Of a DNA stretch of 64,000 nucleotides, positions 9,405 through 18,029 are shown one piece after another. The translations under genes were made by a program, and so were the position numbers. The DNA comes from Enterovibrio sp045679545. GTDB taxonomy: Bacteria > Pseudomonadota > Gammaproteobacteria > Enterobacterales > Vibrionaceae. The notes beneath the pieces are model-generated. The model had not been told where the DNA came from. It saw nothing but the letters and a program-made list of their open reading frames with translations, and did no database searches. The stretch lies in contig NZ_CP166195.1 of assembly GCF_045679545.1 (NCBI RefSeq), positions 372,001 through 436,000 of the forward strand, given 5' to 3'. Numbering within the stretch: position 1 is the stretch's first letter; every line of letters begins with the position of its first letter.

Positions 9405-9437
9405 AAAAGCGCTCAGTCTTTTTGACTGAGCGCTTTT
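9405..9437 (+). terminator. Terminator after the RND operon
   Basis: A 14-bp perfect stem (AAAAGCGCTCAGTC / GACTGAGCGCTTTT) with a 5-nt loop lies 32 bp after the pump stop codon. Confidence 0.9.
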
Positions 9438-9528
9438 CTCGTTTAACCGCGTTGTCATCACTTCTTTTAATCTTTGGCTTTGTGTATATACTGCGCCCCT
9501 TTCATTTCTACCCAACGGCTTTCGACTT

Positions 9529-10020
9529 ATGATCATCTTCACCACTAACTTTGGCGACATTGAAATCGAACTGGATTTGGACAAAGCGCCAGTCTCATCG
9601 AAGAACTTCTTAAAATACTGCGAAGAAGGTTTCTACGACAACACCATCTTCCACCGTGTGATCAAAGGGTTCATGATCCAAGGTGGTGGTTTCACGGCAA
9701 AAATGAAAGAAAAGCCGACTCACGCCCCTATCGTAAATGAAGCGAACCGTGGATTGAAAAACCGCATTGGTACCATTGCCATGGCACGCACGGATGCACC
9801 GCATTCTGCCACCGCACAGTTTTTCATTAACTTGGAAGACAACGACTTCTTGGATTACACCGCAGCCACTAACCAAGGCTGGGGCTATGCCGTATTTGGT
9901 AAGGTGACGGCAGGCATGGATGTGGTAAACAACATTGGCAACGCCATGACGACACGCGTTGCGGGGCATGATGACGTGCCTATGGATCTGATTGTCATCG
10001 AAAAAGTGACCATCAAATAA
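9529..10020 (+). CDS. ppiB: Cyclophilin-type peptidyl-prolyl cis-trans isomerase (PpiB-like, cytoplasmic)
   Basis: The 163-residue protein is a single cyclophilin domain without signal peptide. It has IFHRVIKGFMIQGGG with the catalytic arginine, GTIAMAR and the SATAQFFIN core. It catalyses proline isomerisation during folding. Its neighbours are not the cysS or lpxH genes that usually flank ppiB in vibrios, so it may be a second paralogue and the symbol is tentative. No strong ribosome-binding site is visible before the ATG. The last 14 codons (PMDLIVIEKVTIK then stop) recur in altered form at 12050-12108, which suggests that the 3' end was the target of an insertion. Confidence 0.9.
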   Translation: MIIFTTNFGDIEIELDLDKAPVSSKNFLKYCEEGFYDNTIFHRVIKGFMIQGGGFTAKMKEKPTHAPIVNEANRGLKNRIGTIAMARTDAPHSATAQFFINLEDNDFLDYTAATNQGWGYAVFGKVTAGMDVVNNIGNAMTTRVAGHDDVPMDLIVIEKVTIK

Positions 10021-10100
10021 GGCGACCATCGTGAAAGTGGCGTTGGCGAAGACGATCAGCTCCGTTTCCAGATAACCACCTGATCAACGCCGAACAAAAG

Positions 10101-10130
10101 AGGCAGGTTCAATACCTGCCTTTGCCCTTT
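10101..10130 (+). terminator. Probable terminator downstream of ppiB
   Basis: An AGGCAGGT / ACCTGCCT stem with a 5-nt loop is followed by a mixed T-rich run (TTGCCCTTTC). The tail is weak, so this is less certain than the others. Confidence 0.5.
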
Positions 10131-10199
10131 CTTGAGCCACGAGCAGCTCTGCGAGCCAACTCCCACTATCAGCTAACAACACGTGCTCAAATGCGTGAA

Positions 10200-11030
10200 C
10201 TAGCCGTTGGCGCGAGGTCCCGAAAGCATTTCCAAAAAGGCGGTCATCACCGCCGCATTGGCCTGAATGCGTTGATCCAGATTCTGTTGGCCTGGGGTTT
10301 CGCTACAACAGCCAACACGGGCGCCACTGCGCACCAAAAAAGACTCAAACGACGTATCAAAGTGGTTGAAAATCACGCCATCTTTCACCGGACAGTTATC
10401 GATATCGCCATCGTTGGCAATGGGAAAGTAATGCCCTAGGGCATTTTTAAGGCCGTGACTAAATGGTCCCGGCGTCTGACTGGGTTCAAAGGTGTAAACG
10501 TAGGTGTCGCTCAAAAGAACATCTTCGTGGCAGGTCAATATGCCATCTCGACTTGCAGCCTGAAGCAGTTGGGCGTGTTCTAGTAAAATCTTGCCTTCGA
10601 AAGAGGTGTCATTCCCCGCCTTGGCCTCATCATTTTCAATAAAGAAGCCGCGATTGGGGTTCTCGCCAAGTTCATTAAATCGGTGGCCTCGGGCAAAGCC
10701 TGTAGGATTAACCAGTGGTAACAGGCTTAAGTTCACACGCTCAAACAAATGGGTATCCAACTGTGACAATAAATATAAAAGCCCCCAAGGCCCTGCAGCC
10801 TCCTCGCCGTGAAAACCTGCACTGATAAGCAGGTTTGGCCGATCGGCTTTCTGCGTCGGTGATTGCATCAGCCACAGAGGGTAACCTCCTACATCACCAA
10901 GCTTTTTGGCACTCAAGCTCAAACGGGTCACTTCCCGCTCCAACAACGCATAAAACCGGCTGATATCCGTGCTGTCGCACTCAAAAATATCGCTGTGCCA
11001 GACAAAGGATTCGAAGGGAGAACGGCTCAT
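10200..11030 (-). CDS. M14-family zinc carboxypeptidase-like protein (AstE/AspA-MpaA type)
   Basis: The protein is predicted to be a cytoplasmic zinc-dependent amidohydrolase or carboxypeptidase of the M14 superfamily. Zinc ligands H74 and E77 lie in ISAGFHGEEAAG, the third ligand histidine in ILTCHEDV, and the catalytic glutamate in GCCSETPGQ near the C-terminus. PLVNPTGFARGHRFN carries the substrate-carboxylate-binding Asn/Arg pattern. I start it at the ATG at 11030 because AAGGA lies 8 nt upstream; the frame stays open to 11129 but the extra residues are hydrophobic and unlike the family. The gene lies inside the segment bounded by the two ppiB tails, so it may be part of an inserted element. 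Substrate unknown. Confidence 0.8.
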   Translation of the reverse strand: MSRSPFESFVWHSDIFECDSTDISRFYALLEREVTRLSLSAKKLGDVGGYPLWLMQSPTQKADRPNLLISAGFHGEEAAGPWGLLYLLSQLDTHLFERVNLSLLPLVNPTGFARGHRFNELGENPNRGFFIENDEAKAGNDTSFEGKILLEHAQLLQAASRDGILTCHEDVLLSDTYVYTFEPSQTPGPFSHGLKNALGHYFPIANDGDIDNCPVKDGVIFNHFDTSFESFLVRSGARVGCCSETPGQQNLDQRIQANAAVMTAFLEMLSGPRANG

Positions 11031-11183
11031 TGAATACATCCTTGTAATTTCTAACAACAAAATGGGAGGTCTTGCCAGCATACCAGCAAAGTTGAAAAAC
11101 GAAATGACACTCAGTGGCTTAGATAACATGCTTTGAGTGGCTGTGTGTGGGATTTGTCCCTTTTTTCTTAGGTCAATTACTCA

Positions 11184-11354
11184 AAACAAAATGCGGATTC
11201 CCAATTCGCATTAAAAAATATCAGGGCAGTACAGCTACTTTTAGGGCATGTAAAAGTTGATAACACCATTCGCTATCTTGGTGTCGAGATCGAAGATGTG
11301 AAGCTTACTGAGACAGTCACCGTTAGAGAAAGGCAACAACTGATTTGTCGATAA
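11184..11354 (+). pseudogene. C-terminal remnant of a tyrosine recombinase (phage/integron-type integrase)
   Basis: An open stretch without its own start reads FALKNIRAVQLLLGHVKVDN and then TIRYLGVEIEDV before a stop at 11352. This is the conserved end of tyrosine recombinases: RAVQLLLGH carries the box II histidine, and the tyrosine of IRYLG is the nucleophile. Only about 50 codons remain; the Arg-containing core and the N-terminal arm are missing. The frame is blocked by a stop at 11169. It indicates that an integrative element once occupied this place. The motif match is clear, but the fragment is short. Confidence 0.75.
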
Positions 11355-11510
11355 CCCTACTGTTATAAAGTTAGATATATAAGAAGGACACTCAATCTCC
11401 CCAAGTTACTAGATTTCTCATCAAATCTCACTAAATCTGGGTACGGGAGGCAGCATAAAAACAGGCGATTGCCTGTTAGTTGATGACGTTGGGGTTAGAA
11501 AGGAGAAGGT
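11355..11510. other. Non-coding spacer inside the remnant island
   Basis: No gene is visible. A small hairpin AACAGGC-GATT-GCCTGTT lies near 11460-11479 and may end transcripts of the transposase remnant coming from the right. Confidence 0.4.
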
Positions 11511-12050
11511 TTAGCCGTCGGGCAGTCTAAGCCCTGATATTCGCTTTCGGTTTAGTTGAGGTAATGCAGCTTTGATTGCAACATCGCTGCCCACTAGCCT
11601 GCCCCGCTCTATTTGGGTGCAAACTTCTAGCCAATCTGCGGGCTCAAAGCCGAGCCTTGAAAGAATAGGCGGTAAAGCGCTGTTGATATGCCTACGTTTG
11701 TTGTCCCGCATTTGCCTCCCTGTCCAGTCGACAAGTTCCAGATAATCCATTAATCGAAAGGGAATACCATCGGGCATGGGTTCGCGTGGATTGCCAACAA
11801 AGGGGAAAAGGTAGCGGGCGGTGTGTTGCTCTTTTCTCAACGCTTCAATCCGTGCTTTGACGGAGGTAAAAGCGGATTGCTCAGGTGTATCGGCAATCGC
11901 CGCACGAACGGGGTTTAAATCCACATACGCCATGGCTGCTGCCAGTGCTTTTTCATCAAGCAGCGCTTGGCTTTTAAAGCGACCTTCCCAAAAGTGACCC
12001 GTACATTGGTCTTCCCGATTCGCTTCCAAAGCGATGTGTTGATTGAGCAC
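11511..12050 (-). pseudogene. Truncated REP-associated (Y1/IS200-like) transposase, C-terminal part
   Basis: The 179 remaining codons contain CTGHFWEGRFKSQALLDEKA and AYVDLNPVRAAIADTPE, the C-terminal half of REP-associated tyrosine transposases. The N-terminal HUH domain with the metal-binding histidines is missing, and the frame can only begin at a GTG at 12050, inside the junction with the second ppiB tail. Truncation therefore coincides with that junction. The remaining gene cannot be an active transposase. Related full-length proteins mobilise palindromic REP sequences, and palindromes of that kind occur at 4734 and 28814. Confidence 0.8.
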
Positions 12051-12108
12051 CTATGGATCCGATCACCATCCACAGTGTCACCATCCACAGTGTCACCATC
12101 AAGTAAGG
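12050..12108 (+). pseudogene. Displaced second copy of the ppiB 3' end
   Basis: CCTATGGATCCGATCACCAT aligns with the ppiB end at 9979 (CCTATGGATCTGATTGTCAT), and both run to a final ACCATCAA(A/G)TAAGG. Translation of the copy gives PMDPITIHSVTIHSVTIK then stop, against PMDLIVIEKVTIK in ppiB. The extra length comes from a perfect 15-bp tandem duplication (CACCATCCACAGTGT at 12064-12078 and 12079-12093). No start codon or upstream cyclophilin sequence accompanies it. It looks like an original gene end pushed away by an insertion. Confidence 0.65.
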
Positions 12109-12234
12109 TTTGTATCCTCTTTAAGATAACAGGCAGATAAAAACCTCACACGACTCGCTGTTGCGCAAATCATGTGGTTAACTCACCCTTGACTTAGCCG
12201 ATTCAAATCGACACTCACAAGGAAGGGTTAACAC

Positions 12235-12564
12235 ATGGAAATAAACGATTTGCCATTTGGCACAACGGATTGGGAAGCCATACCGCCCACCGAACACGCT
12301 GGCGAAACGGGGGTGGCAATTTGGCGCACCCAACAGTTTGGCGATATCAGAGTGCGAATTGTTGAATACTCAGCAGGCTACCTTGCTGACCATTGGTGTG
12401 CTAAGGGACACATTCTGTTTTGTCTTTCTGGCGAACTCACCACCGAGCTTGATGACGGTAGCATTCACGTATTGAAGCCCGGCATGAGCTATCAGGTGGC
12501 GGATAACGCTGAAGCGCACCGCTCTTCCACCACCGTTGGCGCAAAGCTGTTTGTGGTTGATTGA
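12235..12564 (+). CDS. Small cupin-fold protein (DHWC-motif cupin)
   Basis: The 109-residue protein is a single double-stranded beta-helix. It has YLADHWCAKGHILFCLSGEL as the first cupin motif (His, Cys and His available for metal) and a second motif around LKPGMSYQVADNAEAHRS. Members with this DHWC-type signature are widespread small proteins without assigned reaction; they may bind a metal and a small ligand. A good AAGG site precedes the ATG. The gene stands alone between the ppiB-tail scar and the convergent rlmF. Confidence 0.75.
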   Translation: MEINDLPFGTTDWEAIPPTEHAGETGVAIWRTQQFGDIRVRIVEYSAGYLADHWCAKGHILFCLSGELTTELDDGSIHVLKPGMSYQVADNAEAHRSSTTVGAKLFVVD

Positions 12565-12621
12565 GTATCGCACGACGAGAACAACCAACCGCGTTTCAGG
12601 TAGCAATGAGCTCAATCTTTG

Positions 12622-13671
12622 CTAAACGGCGAGATGACTCCACCCACTACACCACAACGTTCTCTCGTCTTTGTCCAAAAACGTCCAAGCCACCACGCGG
12701 GTGATCTTCTGGCCTTGTGCCATTTCAATAGTGCGGATATCTTTCACTTTTACGGCTTTCAATGCTTGGTTGATGGCTGGCAGGTTTTCTTTTTTCGACA
12801 CCATGGTAGTGAACCATAGGCATTGGGTTTTAAACTCTGCACTTTGTTCGATCATGCGTTTGATGAACGCGGCTTCCCCACCAGGACACCAAAGCTCTGC
12901 GTTTTGGCCACCAAAGTTTAGAACAGGCTTGCCCTTCCCTTTGTTGATGCCTTTTACGTCTGCGTGTGACATGGCGTGAGAGGCTGTTCCCTTATCACCG
13001 CCTTTCTTAAGCGCATTGGCAGCAAGGTTGCGAACTTTGCGCTCAGAGCCTTTGGTCGCTTCTTCCATTGACGTGTGGAATGGCGGATTACACATGGTGA
13101 AATCAAAGCGGTCTTTGGCGTTAATCATGCCCGTGAAAATGTGGTCAGGGTTGCTTTGCAATCGGCACTGAATGCCACCTTTCAATGTTGGGTTCGCGTC
13201 CACCAGCAGCTTGGCGCTTTTTACAGAAATCGGATCAATGTCTGCGCCAACAAATTGCCAGCCGTACACACGATGGCCAACCATAGGGTAAACGCAGTTT
13301 GCGCCCATGCCGATATCCAGACCTTTAATTGTTTTGCCCTTTGGAATACTGCCGTTGTGAGTCTCAGCAAGAAGGTCTGCGATATAGTGTAGATAGTCAG
13401 CACGTCCCGGAATCGGCGGGCACAAATAGCCTTTAGGAATGTCCCAAAAGCTGATTTGGTAGAAATGGTTCAACAAGGCTTTGTTGAGGGTTTTGACCGC
13501 GTCGGGATTGGAGAAATCCACTGACAACTCACCAAACGGATTTTTCTTCACAAAGGCATTGAGTGAAGGGGTACTTTTTACCAATGCGGGGAAGTCATAG
13601 CGAGCACGATGCGGGTTACGCGGGTGCAGGCCTTTTTTCTGTTGTGAAGATGTTTTGCTCGGTTTTGCCAT
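12622..13671 (-). CDS. rlmF: 23S rRNA adenine-1618 N6-methyltransferase
   Basis: The 349-residue protein methylates A1618 of 23S rRNA using S-adenosylmethionine. It begins with a basic tail (KPSKTSSQQKKGLHPRNPHR) and carries KGLDIGMGANCVYPM as the SAM-binding loop and FTMCNPPFH as the N6-adenine methyltransferase catalytic motif (NPPF). The central WCPGGEAAFIKRMIEQS segment is also typical of RlmF/YbiN. Length agrees with E. coli RlmF plus a small extension. It appears to be monocistronic. Confidence 0.92.
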   Translation of the reverse strand: MAKPSKTSSQQKKGLHPRNPHRARYDFPALVKSTPSLNAFVKKNPFGELSVDFSNPDAVKTLNKALLNHFYQISFWDIPKGYLCPPIPGRADYLHYIADLLAETHNGSIPKGKTIKGLDIGMGANCVYPMVGHRVYGWQFVGADIDPISVKSAKLLVDANPTLKGGIQCRLQSNPDHIFTGMINAKDRFDFTMCNPPFHTSMEEATKGSERKVRNLAANALKKGGDKGTASHAMSHADVKGINKGKGKPVLNFGGQNAELWCPGGEAAFIKRMIEQSAEFKTQCLWFTTMVSKKENLPAINQALKAVKVKDIRTIEMAQGQKITRVVAWTFLDKDERTLWCSGWSHLAV

Positions 13672-13807
13672 GTTGACGCCTAATCGATGCTGTCCGAAAA
13701 TTGCAGGGCTGGCATTCTACGCATTCAGTCTCTTAAGCGTTAGCGATAAATGCGCGTTGTCTGCGATAAATAAAGGCTGCCAAGGATAATTGCAAAACCA
13801 ATGTTGA

Positions 13808-14155
13808 TCACTTTATCTTCTTGAACCAGTTCTCAAGCTTCTCGGTCGCTTTCTCACCATGTTCATTTTTGACATGCATGACAACTGCCGCTGCGGCAGC
13901 CACCAGCACTCCCAAATCGTCTGAGAAACCCACGGCAGGGACAAGGTCAGGTATGGCATCTATGGGCGTAATGAAGTAACCGAGCGCAGCGAAGATAGTG
14001 GTTTTCGCCCACTTGGGTGTGTCGTCATCCGTGGCGGAATAGTAGAGCCTAAGCGCTTTTTCCAACACTTCGTAACCAGCTTTTTGCGCAAAATCACGCG
14101 TTTTTGTCCAGAAGCTATCTTCTGAATACTCATCAAGATATTTGTTATCACTCAT
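13808..14155 (-). CDS. YkvA-family (DUF1232) small membrane-associated protein
   Basis: The core DTPKWAKTTIFAALGYFITP followed by IDAIPDLVPAVGFSDDLGVL is the DUF1232 signature: one hydrophobic helix with a Pro-rich turn, and an Asp-Asp pair. Function is unknown for the family. The C-terminus is amphipathic and lysine-rich (KATEKLENWFKKIK). I start at the ATG at 14155 because AGGA is 8 nt upstream; an earlier in-frame ATG at 14185 would add ten basic residues. The neighbouring divergent K+ channel gene may be co-located by chance. Confidence 0.8.
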   Translation of the reverse strand: MSDNKYLDEYSEDSFWTKTRDFAQKAGYEVLEKALRLYYSATDDDTPKWAKTTIFAALGYFITPIDAIPDLVPAVGFSDDLGVLVAAAAAVVMHVKNEHGEKATEKLENWFKKIK

Positions 14156-14190
14156 GGCAGTTTTCCTCTTAATATCCGCCTTCATATCCG

Positions 14191-14213
14191 CGCAACCTCA
14201 ATATACTTGGGTA
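14191..14213. repeat. Degenerate half copy of the dispersed palindrome
   Basis: CGCAACCTCAATATACTTGGGTA resembles one half of the elements at 4734 and 28814 (CAACCTCAAGATGCTTGGGTA), with the left arm lost. Confidence 0.45.
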
Positions 14214-14374
14214 CATCATGATGACTCGACCTTAGCGGGAAAGTTTCAGCGCAGCCAGCACTAAGATGAGAACTTTTTCACAGTCAACAGAATTGAGAAA
14301 TTGGCATTGTGATTAGGCTGTTATAGTGTGCGGCTAAATTTAATAGAAAAGACACACGTGAAGGAAAACGGCTG

Positions 14375-15403
14375 ATGACAAAGTGGTACATGGTTCGCCG
14401 ATGGATCACCTCTCAATTTCAGCATTTGAGCGGTAAGCACGTCGCCGTTGCGGTATTTGCTTATGCCGCAGTGAGTTGGGCCTTGCTTAAAGCAGCGGGA
14501 GAGCAAGAACTCACCACACCAATTGTTGATTTTGTTTACTATTTACTCGTGACTGCGTCGACGGTCGGATATGGCGATATGTCGCCACAAACAGACGCAG
14601 GCAAATGGGTTGTTGCCCTGTTCGTTATTCCCTGCGGGTTAGGTATTTTTGCCATAGGTGTTGGGCGGTTAGCAGGTATTGCTCTTCAATTTTGGCGTAA
14701 AGGATTAACAGGAAAAAGGAGCGTTGACGTGTCTGACCACATTTTAATTTTGGGCTGGAATGAAAGCCGTACCCTACACCTCATCGACATGTTGCTTCAT
14801 GAAGAAAAAAACAAGCGCCCTATCGTGCTTTGTGTCCGTGCAGAGATTGAGAACCCACTGCCGAAAGACATCGATTTTGTTCGCACCACCAGTTTCACCG
14901 ATGAGACGGCCATGGCACGAGCAGGCGTTCAAAATGCGAGTTGCATCATCATTGATAACCCAGAAGATGACATTACTTTTGCGGCGGCGCTGTTCTGTGC
15001 AAGCAAGAATCCCGACGCGCACATTTTGGCATATTTTCAGGAAGAGGTGCTGAGTAATCTTTTGAAAACGCACTGTCCGAAAGCAGAATGTATTCCATCG
15101 GTATCGGTGGAGATGATGGCAAAATCGGCGGTCGATCCGGGCTCTTCCGAACTGCATCACGAACTGCTAAACACCCGAAAAGGGATGACTCAGTACGCAG
15201 TACACTACCCGGCGGATGCCAAATACACCACGGTGAATGCACTGTTTTTGCGCATGAAAGAAAAACATGATGCCACGTTAATTGGCATTCGCCGTGATAG
15301 TCATGTGCAGCTTAACCCACCGCTCGGCGCAGAAGTAAAACCGAACGATTTGTTGTTTTACATTGCTGATGAGCGTGTGTCGGATTTTAGCTGGGAACAC
15401 TGA
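14375..15403 (+). CDS. Two-TM potassium channel with cytoplasmic RCK (TrkA-N/TrkA-C) domains
   Basis: The 342-residue protein has TM1 (about 22-42), a pore loop with the K+ selectivity filter TVGYGD (residues 63-68), TM2 (about 77-100) and a Rossmann-type RCK domain beginning SDHILILGWNES. A C-terminal TrkA-C-like domain follows. This is the MthK/Kch architecture of a ligand- or voltage-modulated K+ channel. The nucleotide-binding loop here is GWNES rather than the common GxGxxG, so NAD binding may be altered. AAGGA lies 8 nt before the ATG. A terminator follows, so it is a single-gene transcript. Confidence 0.9.
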   Translation: MTKWYMVRRWITSQFQHLSGKHVAVAVFAYAAVSWALLKAAGEQELTTPIVDFVYYLLVTASTVGYGDMSPQTDAGKWVVALFVIPCGLGIFAIGVGRLAGIALQFWRKGLTGKRSVDVSDHILILGWNESRTLHLIDMLLHEEKNKRPIVLCVRAEIENPLPKDIDFVRTTSFTDETAMARAGVQNASCIIIDNPEDDITFAAALFCASKNPDAHILAYFQEEVLSNLLKTHCPKAECIPSVSVEMMAKSAVDPGSSELHHELLNTRKGMTQYAVHYPADAKYTTVNALFLRMKEKHDATLIGIRRDSHVQLNPPLGAEVKPNDLLFYIADERVSDFSWEH

Positions 15404-15454
15404 TTCACATAAGGCTGAGTTCGCTAGTAACATGCCTAGTTTCAACACATAAAG

Positions 15455-15480
15455 AAAGGGAGCGATCATCGCTCCCTTTT
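15455..15480 (+). terminator. Terminator after the K+ channel gene
   Basis: An 11-bp stem (AAAGGGAGCGA / TCGCTCCCTTT) with a 3-nt loop, then TTTT. The mirrored A-run means it could also serve the convergent GTPase gene. Confidence 0.85.
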
Positions 15481-15538
15481 CAGTTTTCAAATGCATCCGA
15501 AATCGCTAGATGCTGATTGGCAATCTCAGCAAAAAGCC

Positions 15539-16501
15539 TTATTCCTGATGAAGGGTTCTGCGCAAATTACGGCGGACTAAATAGCCAAGCTCTCTGCCTT
15601 GCTTGCCAAGGTAAGCGCCAAGTAAGCCACCAAATCTCGCGCCATCTTTCGCACCTTCATAAACCAAATCAAACAGGTTGTTTTCCATTTCTGTCAGATA
15701 GTTACTGCGATCATCACTCTCATACCACGCCTGAGTCTGTGCATTTAACGGCGCATCAATCAAGGTCAGTTTTTTCTCAAGCGGCAGCTTAGATAACATC
15801 TGGTTCATGAGTTTAAGCAGGTTAAACGGACGAGGCGCTTCATCGCGGCGCGAGAATTCTGCCGCGTAACAAACGGGCGCAATTTCGAGGCCAGATTCAT
15901 CCAACATGCAGTGGCGCAATAAGGTGGCTGTGCTTTCAGGCCAAATTTCCACTTCAGGTGACGGGCTGTCAACAATATAGCCCCACTCATACCCATAGCT
16001 CGCAGCATCCACTTTGTTCAGTCCGACAACCAATCGGCTATCTAGCTTATCGCCCAGCGCAGGCACAAGCACTTCGGTGATCAAACGATAACCACTGTTG
16101 AGGTTTCTTTCTGCTGCATCCAACACCACGACAACCATATCAATAAGCGGATTTCCGTCACCGTCTCGCTCGGTCAACGTCGCAGCCAACTGCATGTCGA
16201 GCATGGCGTCTTGCTCTGCATTGCCCGTGTGCCCCGGATAATCCCAAACCACGAGATTACCCATTTCATAACGACCAGTATCAGAAGAGTTCTTCTCTAT
16301 CCCGTCTAATGCGCCACCAAACAGTGCCTTGATCGTGGATGTTTTGCCAACACCTTGTGGCCCAGCAAACAGGATGTTCAGGGGTTGTGCTTCCAATTGA
16401 TGCAAACGAAGTTGCAGTGCTGCCTTTTTGAATTCATCCAGCAGCGACGAATGGCTGATGTCCATGGCCAATTGTCGAGAAAATACGGTGCTATTTTGCA
16501 T
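15539..16501 (-). CDS. GTPase of the Era/YeeP-like class, paralogue A
   Basis: The 320-residue protein has a G domain: P-loop GPQGVGKTST (about 47-56), switch II WDYPGHTGNAEQD and the guanine-specificity motif LNKVDA. The C-terminal third ends in GARFGGLLGAYLGKQGRELG, a glycine-rich amphipathic segment that may touch a membrane or RNA. I start at the ATG at 16501, preceded by GAGGG at 8 nt; the upstream hydrophobic extension has no such site. The next gene upstream (16709-17785) encodes a paralogue with the same C-terminal motif, so the pair arose by tandem duplication. Biological role unknown; they resemble the predicted GTPases YfjP/YeeP of E. coli. Confidence 0.8.
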   Translation of the reverse strand: MQNSTVFSRQLAMDISHSSLLDEFKKAALQLRLHQLEAQPLNILFAGPQGVGKTSTIKALFGGALDGIEKNSSDTGRYEMGNLVVWDYPGHTGNAEQDAMLDMQLAATLTERDGDGNPLIDMVVVVLDAAERNLNSGYRLITEVLVPALGDKLDSRLVVGLNKVDAASYGYEWGYIVDSPSPEVEIWPESTATLLRHCMLDESGLEIAPVCYAAEFSRRDEAPRPFNLLKLMNQMLSKLPLEKKLTLIDAPLNAQTQAWYESDDRSNYLTEMENNLFDLVYEGAKDGARFGGLLGAYLGKQGRELGYLVRRNLRRTLHQE

Positions 16502-16708
16502 GGGGTTGCCCTCAATGAGTACTACGTAACCAAATGCAACTATAAGCAAAGCAACCGAGTGAATCTGTCTCGGTATTGATAGCCATTAACAATTTGTTTA
16601 CTTACAGGTTGCCGTGCGGAATATATTTGAGGGACAATCAGGAGGACGATAGCCCTAGCGGCAAGCCCTCCAGCATGTTTTCGCTTAGAATGAGTCGATT
16701 AACCGATG

Positions 16709-17785
16709 TTAAATCGTGATACCCATTTGTGCGCGAATCGTGTCTGACACTATGTCGCCCAACGCGCGTCCATGACGCCCTAAAAAAGCTCCGAGTTGGC
16801 CGCCGAACCGATCACCGTCTCTCGCTCCTAGATGTAAGCTATCAAAGCAGATATTCTCGACGCTTTGCAGGTAAATCATTTTTTCATCGTGATCACGCCA
16901 CTGGTCATCACCACGAGTAAGTGGTTGATTAAGAAAAGTTATCCGCTTTTCTTCCGGTAGGCTCGCCAGCATATTGACCATCAATTTTTGTAAGTTAAAC
17001 GGACGGCCATTTGGTGACTCTCCCGCCAACGCGCTGTAAGCCAACGGGCGGGTTTGAATGCCAGTGTTGTGCCATAAACGATAGCGCAGCGTAGCCGCTG
17101 TGCAGTCTAGCCAAATTTCCGCATCCAGTGGCATTAGCTCATTCGCCCGTGTGCCGCGGATATGTCTGGCGACTTTGTCAGCTTTGTTCATCACGATCAT
17201 TAAACGGTTTTCTGGCATCGCACCCAGCATGGGAACAATGGAATGGCAAATATCCAAGTAACAATCGTCAATGTTGCTATTGGCAGCATCCAACACCACG
17301 ACCACCTGATCGATGAGCGGCGTGTTGTCAGTGTCAGTTTCTGACAGCAAAGCGCCAACCTCACTCCAAAATTGCGGGGCAGGATCATTTCCATTGGGCA
17401 GATCGGCCTGCCACACCGTGAACTGATTCAGTTCATGACGGCGGAGCGCCGCGGGAGGAGCGTAGCTACCACCGTTATTCAAATCATCGGCTTGCCAATC
17501 GTGCTCTCCAAACAGTGCCCGCAAAGTTGCAGATTTCCCAGCGCCTTTTGAACCGATGATCAAAAGATTGAGTGTGTTTTTAGAAAGCACCTGAATGCGA
17601 CGCTCAATACGTGCTTTGTAGCTAGCATCCATATCTGTAGATGCTAAAACCTGCCGCGCTATCGCATCAAGAAAAGGCAAATTGGTCATCGTGTTCGACG
17701 CTGGCTTCTTGCCAGATTCGGACAGTGGCGAGCGAAAAATTGTCGTATTAAAAATCGATGTGTTGACGTGGTTTTCAAATTGCAT
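16709..17785 (-). CDS. GTPase of the Era/YeeP-like class, paralogue B
   Basis: This 358-residue protein parallels its downstream neighbour: P-loop IGSKGAGKSATLRALFG, MNKADK as the guanine-specificity motif, and C-terminal GARDGDRFGGQLGAFLGRHG. Both proteins also share PLIDQVVVVLDAA / PLIDMVVVVLDAA and GRPFNLQKLM / PRPFNLLKLM. Switch II is different here (WQADLPNGNDPAP in place of DYPGHTGN), so hydrolysis may be changed relative to paralogue A. The ATG at 17785 follows GAGGAG; an earlier start at 17815 is possible. About 200 bp separates it from paralogue A, so they may be transcribed separately. Confidence 0.78.
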   Translation of the reverse strand: MQFENHVNTSIFNTTIFRSPLSESGKKPASNTMTNLPFLDAIARQVLASTDMDASYKARIERRIQVLSKNTLNLLIIGSKGAGKSATLRALFGEHDWQADDLNNGGSYAPPAALRRHELNQFTVWQADLPNGNDPAPQFWSEVGALLSETDTDNTPLIDQVVVVLDAANSNIDDCYLDICHSIVPMLGAMPENRLMIVMNKADKVARHIRGTRANELMPLDAEIWLDCTAATLRYRLWHNTGIQTRPLAYSALAGESPNGRPFNLQKLMVNMLASLPEEKRITFLNQPLTRGDDQWRDHDEKMIYLQSVENICFDSLHLGARDGDRFGGQLGAFLGRHGRALGDIVSDTIRAQMGITI

Positions 17786-18029
17786 AGCGCGGGCTCTCCT
17801 CTCCATTGGAATCACTGCTGAACCGTTATGCTCTGCTCACACTATATGCATGGATTTGGCTAACAATGTGTCTCGCACTTGATAGGATGGAAAAGTTTTC
17901 CCCTGCAACAGAGTGATATCAACCGATTTCATCGCGGAATCACACAGTTGCATTCACCGCTAAATTTGACTAAGTTATCAACAGTTGCAATCAAATCATC
18001 TATAGCCACAGCATCAAGGAGGATAGCGA

